Position numbers and translations under genes: made by a program. A stretch of 32,613 nucleotides of DNA from a virus. Location: positions 1 to 32,613 of the IMG/VR virus record IMGVR_UViG_3300044630_003566. One strand, given 5' to 3'. The first letter of the stretch is position 1, and each line of letters begins with the position of its first letter. The notes below the pieces were generated by a model. It was not told the origin of the DNA. It saw only the letters and a program-made list of their open reading frames with translations, and ran no database searches. This document shows, piece after piece, positions 8,698-16,179 of this stretch.

Positions 8698-9409
8698 ATT
8701 TGATTCCGACTTTGATTTTTTTTGGGATAAAATAAATTCTAATGAAAATTTTACTTTTGCTCGATATGCAGATGGTGAAATATTGTTAATGAAAGGTCTG
8801 ACTGTTGGTTCAAACACTCAGGCATATAATGTAGATAAATGGTCAAGTGGGAACGGAATATCTAAAGTCGGAAAAGAACTTTTAAATTCCCTGAACCATC
8901 AGGAAGACAATTATTACTATGCAATTTCCTCAAAAACCGATAATCCAAGTGACTATAGTTTTTTAGTAAATAATATTAAAAACACCCAAAATTTAACATT
9001 TGTAAATCTTTGGATTAATAATAATTATAATAGATCAAAAGAAAAATACCAATCTTTGAAAAGACCGGTCAATATGATTTGCAACGAAAATGCAAAAATA
9101 GAAAATTTCCCCTTTCCGATTAAAAGTTTAACTTATTTTCCTAATGACTGTATAAATTTTTGGGAAAAAAACTCCGATAAATACTTGAGGGATCTCTATG
9201 AAAAGTTTTCCAATGTTGAAGACAATTTGTTTTTTATTTCTTGTGGTCCGGTTTCTGAAATAATAATTGATTATTTGTACAGAGCGTTCCCAAACAATAC
9301 TTATATAGATGTTGGGTCATCAATTGATGAATTTGTTCACGGAAAAAAAACTAGGCCATATATGTTCGATAATACGATATATAGTAAAATGAAATCTTAT
9401 TTCGATTAA
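8690..9409 (+). CDS. GT-D fold glycosyltransferase (DUF1792-like)
   Basis: A 239-residue protein that fits the rare GT-D fold first described for a streptococcal DUF1792 enzyme. The N-terminal FTFARYADGEILLMKG holds the DXE motif (D28, E30) that replaces the DXD of GT-A enzymes. The C-terminal SCGPVSEIIIDYLYR plus TYIDVGSSIDEF is the conserved second half of this fold. In the known case it adds glucose during glycosylation of a serine-rich protein, which is relevant to a virion-protein glycosylation idea. The sugar here is unknown. It overlaps the previous GT by 8 bases and abuts the next gene directly. Confidence 0.75.
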   Translation: MDKFDSDFDFFWDKINSNENFTFARYADGEILLMKGLTVGSNTQAYNVDKWSSGNGISKVGKELLNSLNHQEDNYYYAISSKTDNPSDYSFLVNNIKNTQNLTFVNLWINNNYNRSKEKYQSLKRPVNMICNENAKIENFPFPIKSLTYFPNDCINFWEKNSDKYLRDLYEKFSNVEDNLFFISCGPVSEIIIDYLYRAFPNNTYIDVGSSIDEFVHGKKTRPYMFDNTIYSKMKSYFD

Positions 9410-9997
9410 ATGAAAGATTTAGTTATATTAATACAGGGACCATCTTCAAATGTCAAACAACTTAAATCACTTTGGTCCGATTTTCCAGTTCTTTGGTCTA
9501 CCTGGACAGGTCAGGAAAATAATTATAACGATTCAGACATTACTCTTTTTAACACTTTACCGTCTAACCCAGGACAAAAAAACATAAATTTACAAAAAGT
9601 ATCGACTTTGAATGGTATAAAACTTGCTCGAGAACTTGGGTTTTCTAGAGTTTTAAAATGGAGAAGTGATCTTATACCTACTAATACAGTAAAATTGGTA
9701 AACTGTTTGGATAAAGAAAAAATAAATTTTCTTACCTGGCATTCTTCGTGTAATTATTTTGTTGATTATTTTATGGAGACCACAATAGATGAGATGGAAA
9801 AAATTTGGTCATTTGATAATTTGAGTAATCTAGTACCCGAAGAAACAATAACTGAACAAATACTGAAAATTGAAAATAAAAAATATAATTATATATTAGA
9901 TTATTTATCAGATGATTGTGAAATTTTTTGGACAAAGTATAATATAAACCTTTCTTCTTATAAAAAAGAAAGTTGTTACATGTTGAATAGACCATAA
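9410..9997 (+). CDS. WavE-like glycosyltransferase, paralogue 1
   Basis: A 195-residue protein resembling the WavE lipopolysaccharide-synthesis family. It has LVILIQGPSS at the start, STWTG (30-34), then NINLQKVSTLNGIKLAREL and VLKWRSDLIP with R85-S86-D87. The C-terminal LSDDCEIFWTKY is shared with the gene at 12914, which has the same motifs in the same order, so the two are paralogues. WavE was named from Vibrio cholerae core polysaccharide synthesis and is thought to be a transferase; the reaction is not established. The stop and the next start share one base (TAATG). Confidence 0.68.
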   Translation: MKDLVILIQGPSSNVKQLKSLWSDFPVLWSTWTGQENNYNDSDITLFNTLPSNPGQKNINLQKVSTLNGIKLARELGFSRVLKWRSDLIPTNTVKLVNCLDKEKINFLTWHSSCNYFVDYFMETTIDEMEKIWSFDNLSNLVPEETITEQILKIENKKYNYILDYLSDDCEIFWTKYNINLSSYKKESCYMLNRP

Positions 9998-11370
9998 TGA
10001 ATGTTAAACTAATAATTTTTGATCTGGATGGTGTTTTGGTAGATGCTAAAAACATACATTACGAAACTTTAAACAAATCATTAGGTCTGATCGATAGTAG
10101 ATTTGTTATATCTTGGTCTGATCATCTTAGTAAATATGACGGTTTAAAAACAAATCAAAAGTTAGAAATTTTATCTGAAGAACGAGGTTTACCAGTAGAG
10201 TTACATAAAATTGTGTGGAAAGAAAAACAAAGATTAACATTGGACTCTTTAGAAAATTTACAAAAATCGGAAAAACTAATATCAGTATTTTCAAAATTGA
10301 CTGATGAAGGATACAAAATTGCATGTTGTTCAAATTCTATAAGAAAAACTGTTTTAACAGTCCTATCAAAGTTGGGGATAATACAATTCTTTGATTTAAT
10401 TTTGTCTAACGAGGACGTACAAAATAGTAAACCTCACCCTGAAATATACTGGTCAGGTATTGCTAAGTTAGGATTTTTACCAGAAGAAACCCTTATAGTT
10501 GAAGATTCTCCTCATGGACTGTTGGCGGCATCTCGAAGCAAATCTCACGTTTTTCGAGTTTTATCTCCTGAGGAGGTTACATATGAAAATATTATTAATA
10601 AAATAAACAAAATAAACCAAACAAAAGTTATGAAAATTCCGAAATGGGTTGATAATAATTTAAATGTATTAATTCCTATGGCCGGAGCGGGGTCAAGATT
10701 TGAACAATCTGGGTATACCTTTCCAAAACCACTAATAGATGTTAATGGCGAACCAATGATTAAAGTTGTGACAGAAAATTTAAATATAGATGCAACTTTT
10801 ATTTATATTGTTCAAAAAAAACATAGAGAAAAATATAATCTTGATACTTTATTAAGTTTAATATCACCAAATTGTAAAATTATTGAAGTTGATGGACTGA
10901 CAGAAGGGGCCGCATGTACTTCTCTTTTGGCAAAAGAATTAATTAATAATGATCAACCATTATTAATGGCTAACTCAGATCAATTTATCGAGTGGGATTC
11001 AAACGAATTTATTTATAAAATGAATGAGACAGAATCAGACGGAGGAATCGTCACATTTAAATCTTCTCACCCGAAATGGTCATTTGCAAAAATAGACCAA
11101 AGTGGGTTTGTAATTGAAGTTGCGGAAAAAAAACCAATTTCTGACATTGCGACTGTTGGGATTTATTATTGGAAAAAGGGATCTGATTATGTGAAATACG
11201 CCGAACAAATGATTTCTAATGACATACGTGTTAATAATGAATTCTATGTTTGTCCGGTTTTTAATGAGGCAATTAACGACGGTAAAAAAATAAGAACTTT
11301 CAATGTTGACAAAATGTGGGGTATTGGCACACCGGAAGATTTAAATTATTTTTTAGAAAATTATAAGTAA
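9997..11370 (+). CDS. Fusion of HAD phosphatase and sugar nucleotidyltransferase
   Basis: A 457-residue two-domain enzyme. Residues 1-205 form a HAD hydrolase of the beta-phosphoglucomutase type: FDLDGVLVD (nucleophile D9, acid D11), the Ser of CCSNS, K145 in SKPHPEIYW and the E169-D170 pair. Residues 220-457 are a nucleotidyltransferase: NVLIPMAGAGSRF signature loop, K244 in FPKPLIDVNG, and an NSDQF metal-site region. All key residues of both halves are present, so both may be active. The pair would dephosphorylate one sugar phosphate or move a phosphate, and activate another to an NDP-sugar. I cannot name the substrate. Such fusions occur in bacterial capsule and LPS loci. Confidence 0.85.
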   Translation: MNVKLIIFDLDGVLVDAKNIHYETLNKSLGLIDSRFVISWSDHLSKYDGLKTNQKLEILSEERGLPVELHKIVWKEKQRLTLDSLENLQKSEKLISVFSKLTDEGYKIACCSNSIRKTVLTVLSKLGIIQFFDLILSNEDVQNSKPHPEIYWSGIAKLGFLPEETLIVEDSPHGLLAASRSKSHVFRVLSPEEVTYENIINKINKINQTKVMKIPKWVDNNLNVLIPMAGAGSRFEQSGYTFPKPLIDVNGEPMIKVVTENLNIDATFIYIVQKKHREKYNLDTLLSLISPNCKIIEVDGLTEGAACTSLLAKELINNDQPLLMANSDQFIEWDSNEFIYKMNETESDGGIVTFKSSHPKWSFAKIDQSGFVIEVAEKKPISDIATVGIYYWKKGSDYVKYAEQMISNDIRVNNEFYVCPVFNEAINDGKKIRTFNVDKMWGIGTPEDLNYFLENYK

Positions 11371-12038
11371 TGGTTATTTTTTATAAAAATTATAAGAGAA
11401 GTGAAAGAACATTTTTATCTATTCAATCAGTAAAACACCTTTTTCCTGAATTGGATGTTAGATGTTTGTTTCTTTATGATCAAACCTATGACGAATACTC
11501 AAATGTAATTTCTAAATTCGAGTCTTTAGGAATCAAATGTTATGGTGATCAAAAAAAATATAACTTTAACGAAATCTCGGGTGCCGGAAGTGAATATAAT
11601 GGGTTTTATTTCACAGAAGGGATTAATAAAATACAAAATATTATGTGTAAATTTGATGGTAAATTATTAGTTTTGGACGAAGATTCCTATTTTACAACTG
11701 GTATTACTATTAAATTTTTATTAGAAGAACAATATGATTTAGCATATTGTAATTGGCCATCACCCACCCTTAAACATCCGATTGGAATAAATGGAAGTGT
11801 GATATCCTTTAACCCCAAAAAAATTATGAATGTTTTTCCCCTTCCGGAAAAAAAAGAATATATTGAGGATTTATTAGGAGTTAATTTGTATGATAAGTGT
11901 TTATCACAAAACTTTAAAGTAGTTAAAATTCCAACAAGAGATTACGTAAATTATTTTGAAGACGGTAGGCATACAAATGATATTAATGAAATAAAAAATG
12001 ATTTAATAAAATATAAAATTGAATTTAAAGAATTATGA
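11370..12038 (+). CDS. Probable GT-A-like glycosyltransferase
   Basis: A 222-residue protein that looks like a compact GT-A fold without close resemblance to a named family. It opens with VIFYKNYKRSERT and the strand VRCLFLYD. KLLVLDEDSYF (DED at 103-105) is the likely metal and nucleotide site, followed by YDLAYCNWP and GINGSVISFNP, as expected for an acceptor side. It sits between the HAD/nucleotidyltransferase fusion (one-base overlap) and the TagD-like gene (ATGA overlap). Alternative: an inactive or non-sugar transferase of the same fold. Confidence 0.55.
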   Translation: MVIFYKNYKRSERTFLSIQSVKHLFPELDVRCLFLYDQTYDEYSNVISKFESLGIKCYGDQKKYNFNEISGAGSEYNGFYFTEGINKIQNIMCKFDGKLLVLDEDSYFTTGITIKFLLEEQYDLAYCNWPSPTLKHPIGINGSVISFNPKKIMNVFPLPEKKEYIEDLLGVNLYDKCLSQNFKVVKIPTRDYVNYFEDGRHTNDINEIKNDLIKYKIEFKEL

Positions 12039-12466
12039 AAAAATTATATACTGGGGGTACTTTTGATTTGTTTCATTATGGACATATTAATTTTCTGAGA
12101 CAATGTTCTCTTTTGTGTGATCAAGTCATTGTATCTTTGAACACTGACGAATTCGTGTCGTCTTATAAAAAATCTCCACCTATTTTGTCTTACAAGGAAA
12201 GAGAATTATCTCTTAGAAGTTGTAAATACGTTCACGATGTTATACCCAATATTGCTAATCATGATAGTAAACCATCTATAATGTTAGTGAAACCAGACAT
12301 AATTGCAATTGGTGATGATTGGGCAAAAAAAGATTATTATTCACAAATGCAATTTTCTCAAGAATGGTTAGATAATAATAATATACTTTTAGTTTATTTA
12401 TCATATACTTCTGGTATCAGCACTACTGATATTAAAAACAGAATAAAATCTTCTTTTGAAAAATGA
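12035..12466 (+). CDS. tagD: Glycerol-3-phosphate cytidylyltransferase (TagD-like)
   Basis: Predicted to join glycerol 3-phosphate and CTP to give CDP-glycerol and pyrophosphate. The 143-residue length is near that of TagD (about 130). GGTFDLFHYGHI contains the HxGH motif (H14, H17), TDEF follows strand 2, GDDW is at 93-96, and GISTTDIKNRI (127-137) is the C-terminal nucleotide-binding motif. GDDW and the TDEF segment favour TagD over the related ADP-heptose enzyme HldE. CDP-glycerol normally feeds teichoic acid or glycerol-phosphate capsule decorations. No clear CDP-glycerol glycerophosphotransferase is in the window. It overlaps the GDPD-like gene by ATGA. Confidence 0.83.
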   Translation: MKKLYTGGTFDLFHYGHINFLRQCSLLCDQVIVSLNTDEFVSSYKKSPPILSYKERELSLRSCKYVHDVIPNIANHDSKPSIMLVKPDIIAIGDDWAKKDYYSQMQFSQEWLDNNNILLVYLSYTSGISTTDIKNRIKSSFEK

Positions 12467-12909
12467 TTTTTTTAATTTCACATCGAGGAAATATCAATGG
12501 TAAAATTAATGAATTAGAAAATAATCCCAATTATGTTGACAAAGCGTTACGTTTGGGTTATGATGTTGAAATAGATATATGGGTAATTGAGGGTCAAATT
12601 TTCTTAGGTCATGATGAACCTCAATATCAAGTTTCAATAGACTGGTTATATAAAAGAAAAAATGAATTGTGGATTCACTGTAAAAATATTGAATCTATTG
12701 AATACTTTAATAAATTGATGGGTACTTACAATTATTTTTGGCACCAAGAAGATACTGTAACTTTAACTTCTAAAAATTTCATCTGGGCATACCCAGGTAA
12801 ACAACCAATAAAAAATAGTATTTCAGTATTGCCAGAACTATTCAATGATGATGTTTCAAACACGATTGGAATCTGTTCGGATTATATCGAAAAATATAAA
12901 TCAATTTGA
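12463..12909 (+). CDS. Compact glycerophosphodiester phosphodiesterase-like protein
   Basis: GDPD enzymes cut glycerophosphodiesters to glycerol 3-phosphate and an alcohol. This 148-residue protein keeps the landmarks in order: HRG (7-9), EID (36-38, metal acids), GHDE (49-52, catalytic His), a Lys in WIHCKN (74), and GICSDY near the end that mirrors the usual closing TD motif. The usual PEN motif after HRG is not kept exactly. At about 60 percent of normal length, several barrel helices must be shortened. The gene overlaps tagD by 4 bases, so its product could feed that enzyme with glycerol 3-phosphate. Alternatively it could trim glycerol phosphate from a glycan. Confidence 0.7.
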   Translation: MIFLISHRGNINGKINELENNPNYVDKALRLGYDVEIDIWVIEGQIFLGHDEPQYQVSIDWLYKRKNELWIHCKNIESIEYFNKLMGTYNYFWHQEDTVTLTSKNFIWAYPGKQPIKNSISVLPELFNDDVSNTIGICSDYIEKYKSI

Positions 12910-12913
12910 TATT

Positions 12914-13630
12914 ATGAATGAAATTGCAATAATTATACAAGGACCATTGATTATAGACGATTTATATCAAAAACAAGTAAATATCTTACCGAAACAACTT
13001 GAAAGTTTTTGCGATTTCCCAAAACAAATAATATTTTCAACTTGGGAACATTATAAACAAGAAAATTTACCTGTCGATGAATTTAATTTTATATTCAATG
13101 AACTACCCCCAGAACATGGACAGTTAAATTTATGGTTACAAAAAAAATCAACGATTGAAGGTTTAAAAAGGGCAAAAGATTTAAATTTCAAATACGCACT
13201 GAAACTGAGATCAGATATGGTATTGTCAAACCCTGGAAGATTTTTTTCATTAATGAACTTGGAAAAGTTAAATTTTTTGTGTTGGAATCATCATCAATCT
13301 TATGTAGGTTTACCTGGTTACTTGACCGATTTTATTATGTTTGGAGAAATAGATGAGATGATAAAACTGTGGGAAATTGATGAGGATTTTGCAAATGGTC
13401 CAGAGATTATGATGACAGAAAATTTAATTAAAAATTGTAATAGTGATATTGAGTATTTTTTAAATAAATTAAGTGAGGATTGCGACTTGTTTTGGGTCAA
13501 AAATCAATTTAATTTTTCAATTTTTCCATTGAATAAACCTAAACCCACGGTTTGTAACAAACCTTGGTATGTTTTTTCAGAAACAAAGGAATATCTTAAT
13601 AAAAATTATTTAAACTGTTTTAATCGATAA
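12914..13630 (+). CDS. WavE-like glycosyltransferase, paralogue 2
   Basis: A 238-residue paralogue of the product at 9410. The ATG at 12914 follows the upstream stop by four bases and places EIAIIIQGP at the N-terminus as in the other copy; the in-frame ATG at 12845 lies inside the GDPD-like gene and would add 23 unrelated residues. Shared motifs in order: IIQGP, STW, GQLNLWLQKKSTIEG, LKLRSDM (R99-D101), and LSEDCDLFWVKN. It has about 40 more residues, partly at the C-terminus. WavE-family proteins belong to LPS core synthesis and are probable transferases. The distance from paralogue 1 (four genes) suggests an old duplication or separate gain. Confidence 0.68.
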   Translation: MNEIAIIIQGPLIIDDLYQKQVNILPKQLESFCDFPKQIIFSTWEHYKQENLPVDEFNFIFNELPPEHGQLNLWLQKKSTIEGLKRAKDLNFKYALKLRSDMVLSNPGRFFSLMNLEKLNFLCWNHHQSYVGLPGYLTDFIMFGEIDEMIKLWEIDEDFANGPEIMMTENLIKNCNSDIEYFLNKLSEDCDLFWVKNQFNFSIFPLNKPKPTVCNKPWYVFSETKEYLNKNYLNCFNR

Positions 13631-13632
13631 AA

Positions 13633-14334
13633 ATGATTCCTCAAATTTTGTATACAAATAAAAATTGTGAAGATGTATGGCAAATTTTTTATGACCAAAA
13701 TAAAAAATTCTATAACGGTGAACTTTATGTCATAACCGACAAAGATGAGTTTCTTGATGTTGATCAAAACAAAATTTATACATATAAAAACTCCGAACCA
13801 TATTGGCAAGTTTGGGTAAGTGCTCTTGAAAAATTTGGTGTGGAAAATTTTATTTATCTCCAAGAAGATTTTATTTTATATGATTATGTTGATGAAAAAA
13901 AAATTATCGAACTTCAAAATGTTTTGAATTCGTCGGATTATTCATTTGTACGACTTATAAAGTCTGGTAACCTTAACAATAAAAAAATTGAAAATAACTT
14001 GTTTGAAATAGAATCGAACAATCAAGATATTTTTTCTATGCAACCAACAATTTGGAAAACTAAAGATTATTCTAAATTAATGTCTGGGGTTAAAGAAATA
14101 AAATGGTTAGAAAATTATAAATATAGAGAATTTATGGTTGATAAAAATATGAAAGGATTGTATTATTATAATGAAGAAAAAAAAAGAGGTCTTAATCATT
14201 ATGATAGTTCTATCTATCCATATATCGCAACAGCATTAGTGAGAGGTAAGTGGAATTTAAGTGAATATAATTTTGAGTTAAAACCACTTCTAGAAAAATA
14301 TAAAATTGAAATTAATTTAAGAGGAATATTTTAA
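13633..14334 (+). CDS. Possible GT-A-like glycosyltransferase
   Basis: A 233-residue protein with MIPQILYTN at the start, a GELYVITD strand, and FIYLQEDFILYDYVD, where E78-D79 occupy the place of a DXD site. SMQPTIWKTKDY resembles the acceptor-side strand of small GT-A enzymes. The rest is Lys/Asn/Tyr-rich, as in its neighbours. There is no close family match that I can name, so the call rests on fold-like layout and on position between a WavE-like gene and an FkbM methyltransferase. It may instead be an uncharacterised protein of the glycan block. Confidence 0.5.
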   Translation: MIPQILYTNKNCEDVWQIFYDQNKKFYNGELYVITDKDEFLDVDQNKIYTYKNSEPYWQVWVSALEKFGVENFIYLQEDFILYDYVDEKKIIELQNVLNSSDYSFVRLIKSGNLNNKKIENNLFEIESNNQDIFSMQPTIWKTKDYSKLMSGVKEIKWLENYKYREFMVDKNMKGLYYYNEEKKRGLNHYDSSIYPYIATALVRGKWNLSEYNFELKPLLEKYKIEINLRGIF

Positions 14335-14335
14335 A

Positions 14336-14947
14336 ATGTTAATAGATTTAAAACACGTTCAAAAAAAGTATAACTTGAATATAAATGGGGTGATTCATGT
14401 TGGTGCTCATTTTGGGGAAGAACACGAAACTTATTTAGATATGGGTATAGATAAAATAGTCTATTTTGAACCAGTAAATAAAACTTTTAAAGTCCTTGAA
14501 GAAAGAATAAAAGACTTTCCGTTGTTTAATTGTGCGTTAGGTTCAACTGAAATGACAACAACAATGTTTATTGAGGACGAAGACAAGTTTGGATGTTCGT
14601 CAATTCTGGAACCTAGTGACAACTATATCGGACATGCGTTGTTTTCAGAAAAACAAATTGTGCAGATCAAGACTTTGGATTCATTTGAATTTTCAGATTT
14701 TAATTTTTTAAATATTGATGTTCAAGGTTATGAATTAGAGGTATTAAAAGGATCAAAAGAAACTTTAAATAATATTGATTATATTATGTGTGAAGTTCAT
14801 CGTAATGTAAAAGAAAAAAATTTGGACTATATTAATTCACCATTGATAGAGGATATTAATAACTTTTTGAGTGACTTCGGATTCGTTTTATGTGAACAAA
14901 ATTGGGCGGGCATAAGTTGGGGTGATGCATTTTATATAAAAAAATAG
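14336..14947 (+). CDS. FkbM-family methyltransferase
   Basis: A 203-residue SAM-dependent methyltransferase of the FkbM type, which O-methylates sugars or polyketides. GVIHVGAHFGEE (18-29) is the SAM-binding glycine loop. IVYFEPV carries the acidic residue that binds the SAM ribose. LNIDVQGYELEVLKG is the family hallmark. The length is typical of the core domain. Such enzymes are frequent in O-antigen, capsule and phage glycan loci and usually cap or decorate a sugar. It starts one base after the previous stop and is followed two bases later by a second methyltransferase. Confidence 0.85.
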   Translation: MLIDLKHVQKKYNLNINGVIHVGAHFGEEHETYLDMGIDKIVYFEPVNKTFKVLEERIKDFPLFNCALGSTEMTTTMFIEDEDKFGCSSILEPSDNYIGHALFSEKQIVQIKTLDSFEFSDFNFLNIDVQGYELEVLKGSKETLNNIDYIMCEVHRNVKEKNLDYINSPLIEDINNFLSDFGFVLCEQNWAGISWGDAFYIKK

Positions 14948-14949
14948 AT

Positions 14950-15441
14950 ATGATAGAAATAGTAAATTTTAATGGTAAGACTTATCCCATGTTTCAAACA
15001 AAAGGATTTGCATCAAAATATTGTTTTCCTTTTGCAAAGGAAGTCTGTACAGGCACTGGATATGATATTGGATGCATGAAAGAAGAATGGTCTTTACCTG
15101 GATCAATACCGATAGATCTTTCTTTTGATGATGATTATCATGCAAACAACTTACCTGAAGGTGAAGTTGATTACATATTTAGTTCTCATTGTTTAGAACA
15201 CATAAATGATTGGGTGGGAACTCTAAATTACTGGGACACTAAAATTAAAAATGGTGGAGTTATTTTTTTGTACCTACCAGATTACTCCCAAGAATATTGG
15301 AGACCTTGGAATAACAGGAAACATTTTAATATACTCAAACCTGAGTATCTGATGGATTATTTCAAAAACAAAAATTATAGAAAAATATTTGTTTCTGGAA
15401 TCGATCTGTATAACAGTTTTATGGTAATGGTTGAAAAATGA
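14950..15441 (+). CDS. Class I SAM-dependent methyltransferase
   Basis: A 163-residue protein with YDIGC as a short SAM motif I, IPIDL with the ribose-binding Asp, DYIFSSHCLEHI as motif IV, and GGVIFLYLPDY as motif VI. The family is the Methyltransf_11-like group often seen in polysaccharide loci. The N-terminal 35 residues are atypical, and the protein is short, lacking much of the last strands. It probably acts on a sugar or glycan together with the FkbM gene just upstream. It ends in an ATGA overlap with the next gene. Confidence 0.75.
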   Translation: MIEIVNFNGKTYPMFQTKGFASKYCFPFAKEVCTGTGYDIGCMKEEWSLPGSIPIDLSFDDDYHANNLPEGEVDYIFSSHCLEHINDWVGTLNYWDTKIKNGGVIFLYLPDYSQEYWRPWNNRKHFNILKPEYLMDYFKNKNYRKIFVSGIDLYNSFMVMVEK

Positions 15442-16175
15442 AAAAAGTATTGATTCATCAACCATACAAGTATGGGGACTTCATCAATTTAATACCTATG
15501 GCTCAAAAATTAAAAAATTTGGGTTATCAGGTTGTGTTCCCACACTCTAGACATACTCAAGATCTTGTGGAATATTTGGAAGGTATTGAAACCTTTGAAA
15601 TAGGTCCTACCGATATCTCAACTAGTAAGAAATATTGCCTAGAAAACGATGCTATTTTAGTTGATTGTCAATTTTCTGATAATTACAATAGTTTATGTAC
15701 AGTACATGGCGGTAATTTATTTATAGAAGAAATTAAATACTATGTTGCGGAAGATATTCTAAAGTGTGGTTTGAAATATGAAGAAAAATATAATCTAGTT
15801 TGGAATAGAAATTATGAGAGGGAGGAAAAATTGAAAAAAATTTTGAAAATTGGTGATAATGAAAAATACAGTATTTCTCATCTCGTGGGTGATAATGGTC
15901 GTTTTGGAAAAATTCCAGATGAGTTTACAAGTACAAAAATTATTGAGGTGAAGAGAATAAATGGTTTTTCTTTGTTCGATTGGTTTCCAATTATAATGAA
16001 TGCTGAAAACATATTTACAATTCAAAGTTCCGTTCAATGTTTTGTAGATTGTATTAAAAAACAACTAAAACATAAAAACTTTTTTTTACTAAACGACTCT
16101 GTGGAAAAAGATCGTCTTTTGGTACCGGCATATGACTGGAACACATCGTATTTTGTAAATAAAAGATTAAGATAA
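15438..16175 (+). CDS. GT9-like (heptosyltransferase-like) glycosyltransferase
   Basis: A 245-residue protein that opens with KVLIHQPYKYGDFINLIPMAQKL, close to the start of GT9 enzymes (a strand, then GD and a helix starting with P). The C-terminal half has SLFDWFPIIMNAENIFTIQSS, which matches the GT9 donor-site helix and Thr/Ser motif, and then VQCFVDCIKK. It is about 100 residues shorter than heptosyltransferases, with little between the halves. I infer a GT-B transferase with an unknown donor. It overlaps the methyltransferase by 4 bases and precedes the epimerase by 4 bases. Confidence 0.62.
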   Translation: MKKVLIHQPYKYGDFINLIPMAQKLKNLGYQVVFPHSRHTQDLVEYLEGIETFEIGPTDISTSKKYCLENDAILVDCQFSDNYNSLCTVHGGNLFIEEIKYYVAEDILKCGLKYEEKYNLVWNRNYEREEKLKKILKIGDNEKYSISHLVGDNGRFGKIPDEFTSTKIIEVKRINGFSLFDWFPIIMNAENIFTIQSSVQCFVDCIKKQLKHKNFFLLNDSVEKDRLLVPAYDWNTSYFVNKRLR

Positions 16176-16179
16176 TGAT

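Noticed and set aside
12845-12913. In-frame ATG 23 codons upstream of the second WavE-like gene.
   Set aside because: It lies inside the GDPD-like gene and adds residues with no match to the paralogue; the ATG at 12914 aligns with the paralogue's N-terminus and follows the upstream stop by four bases.
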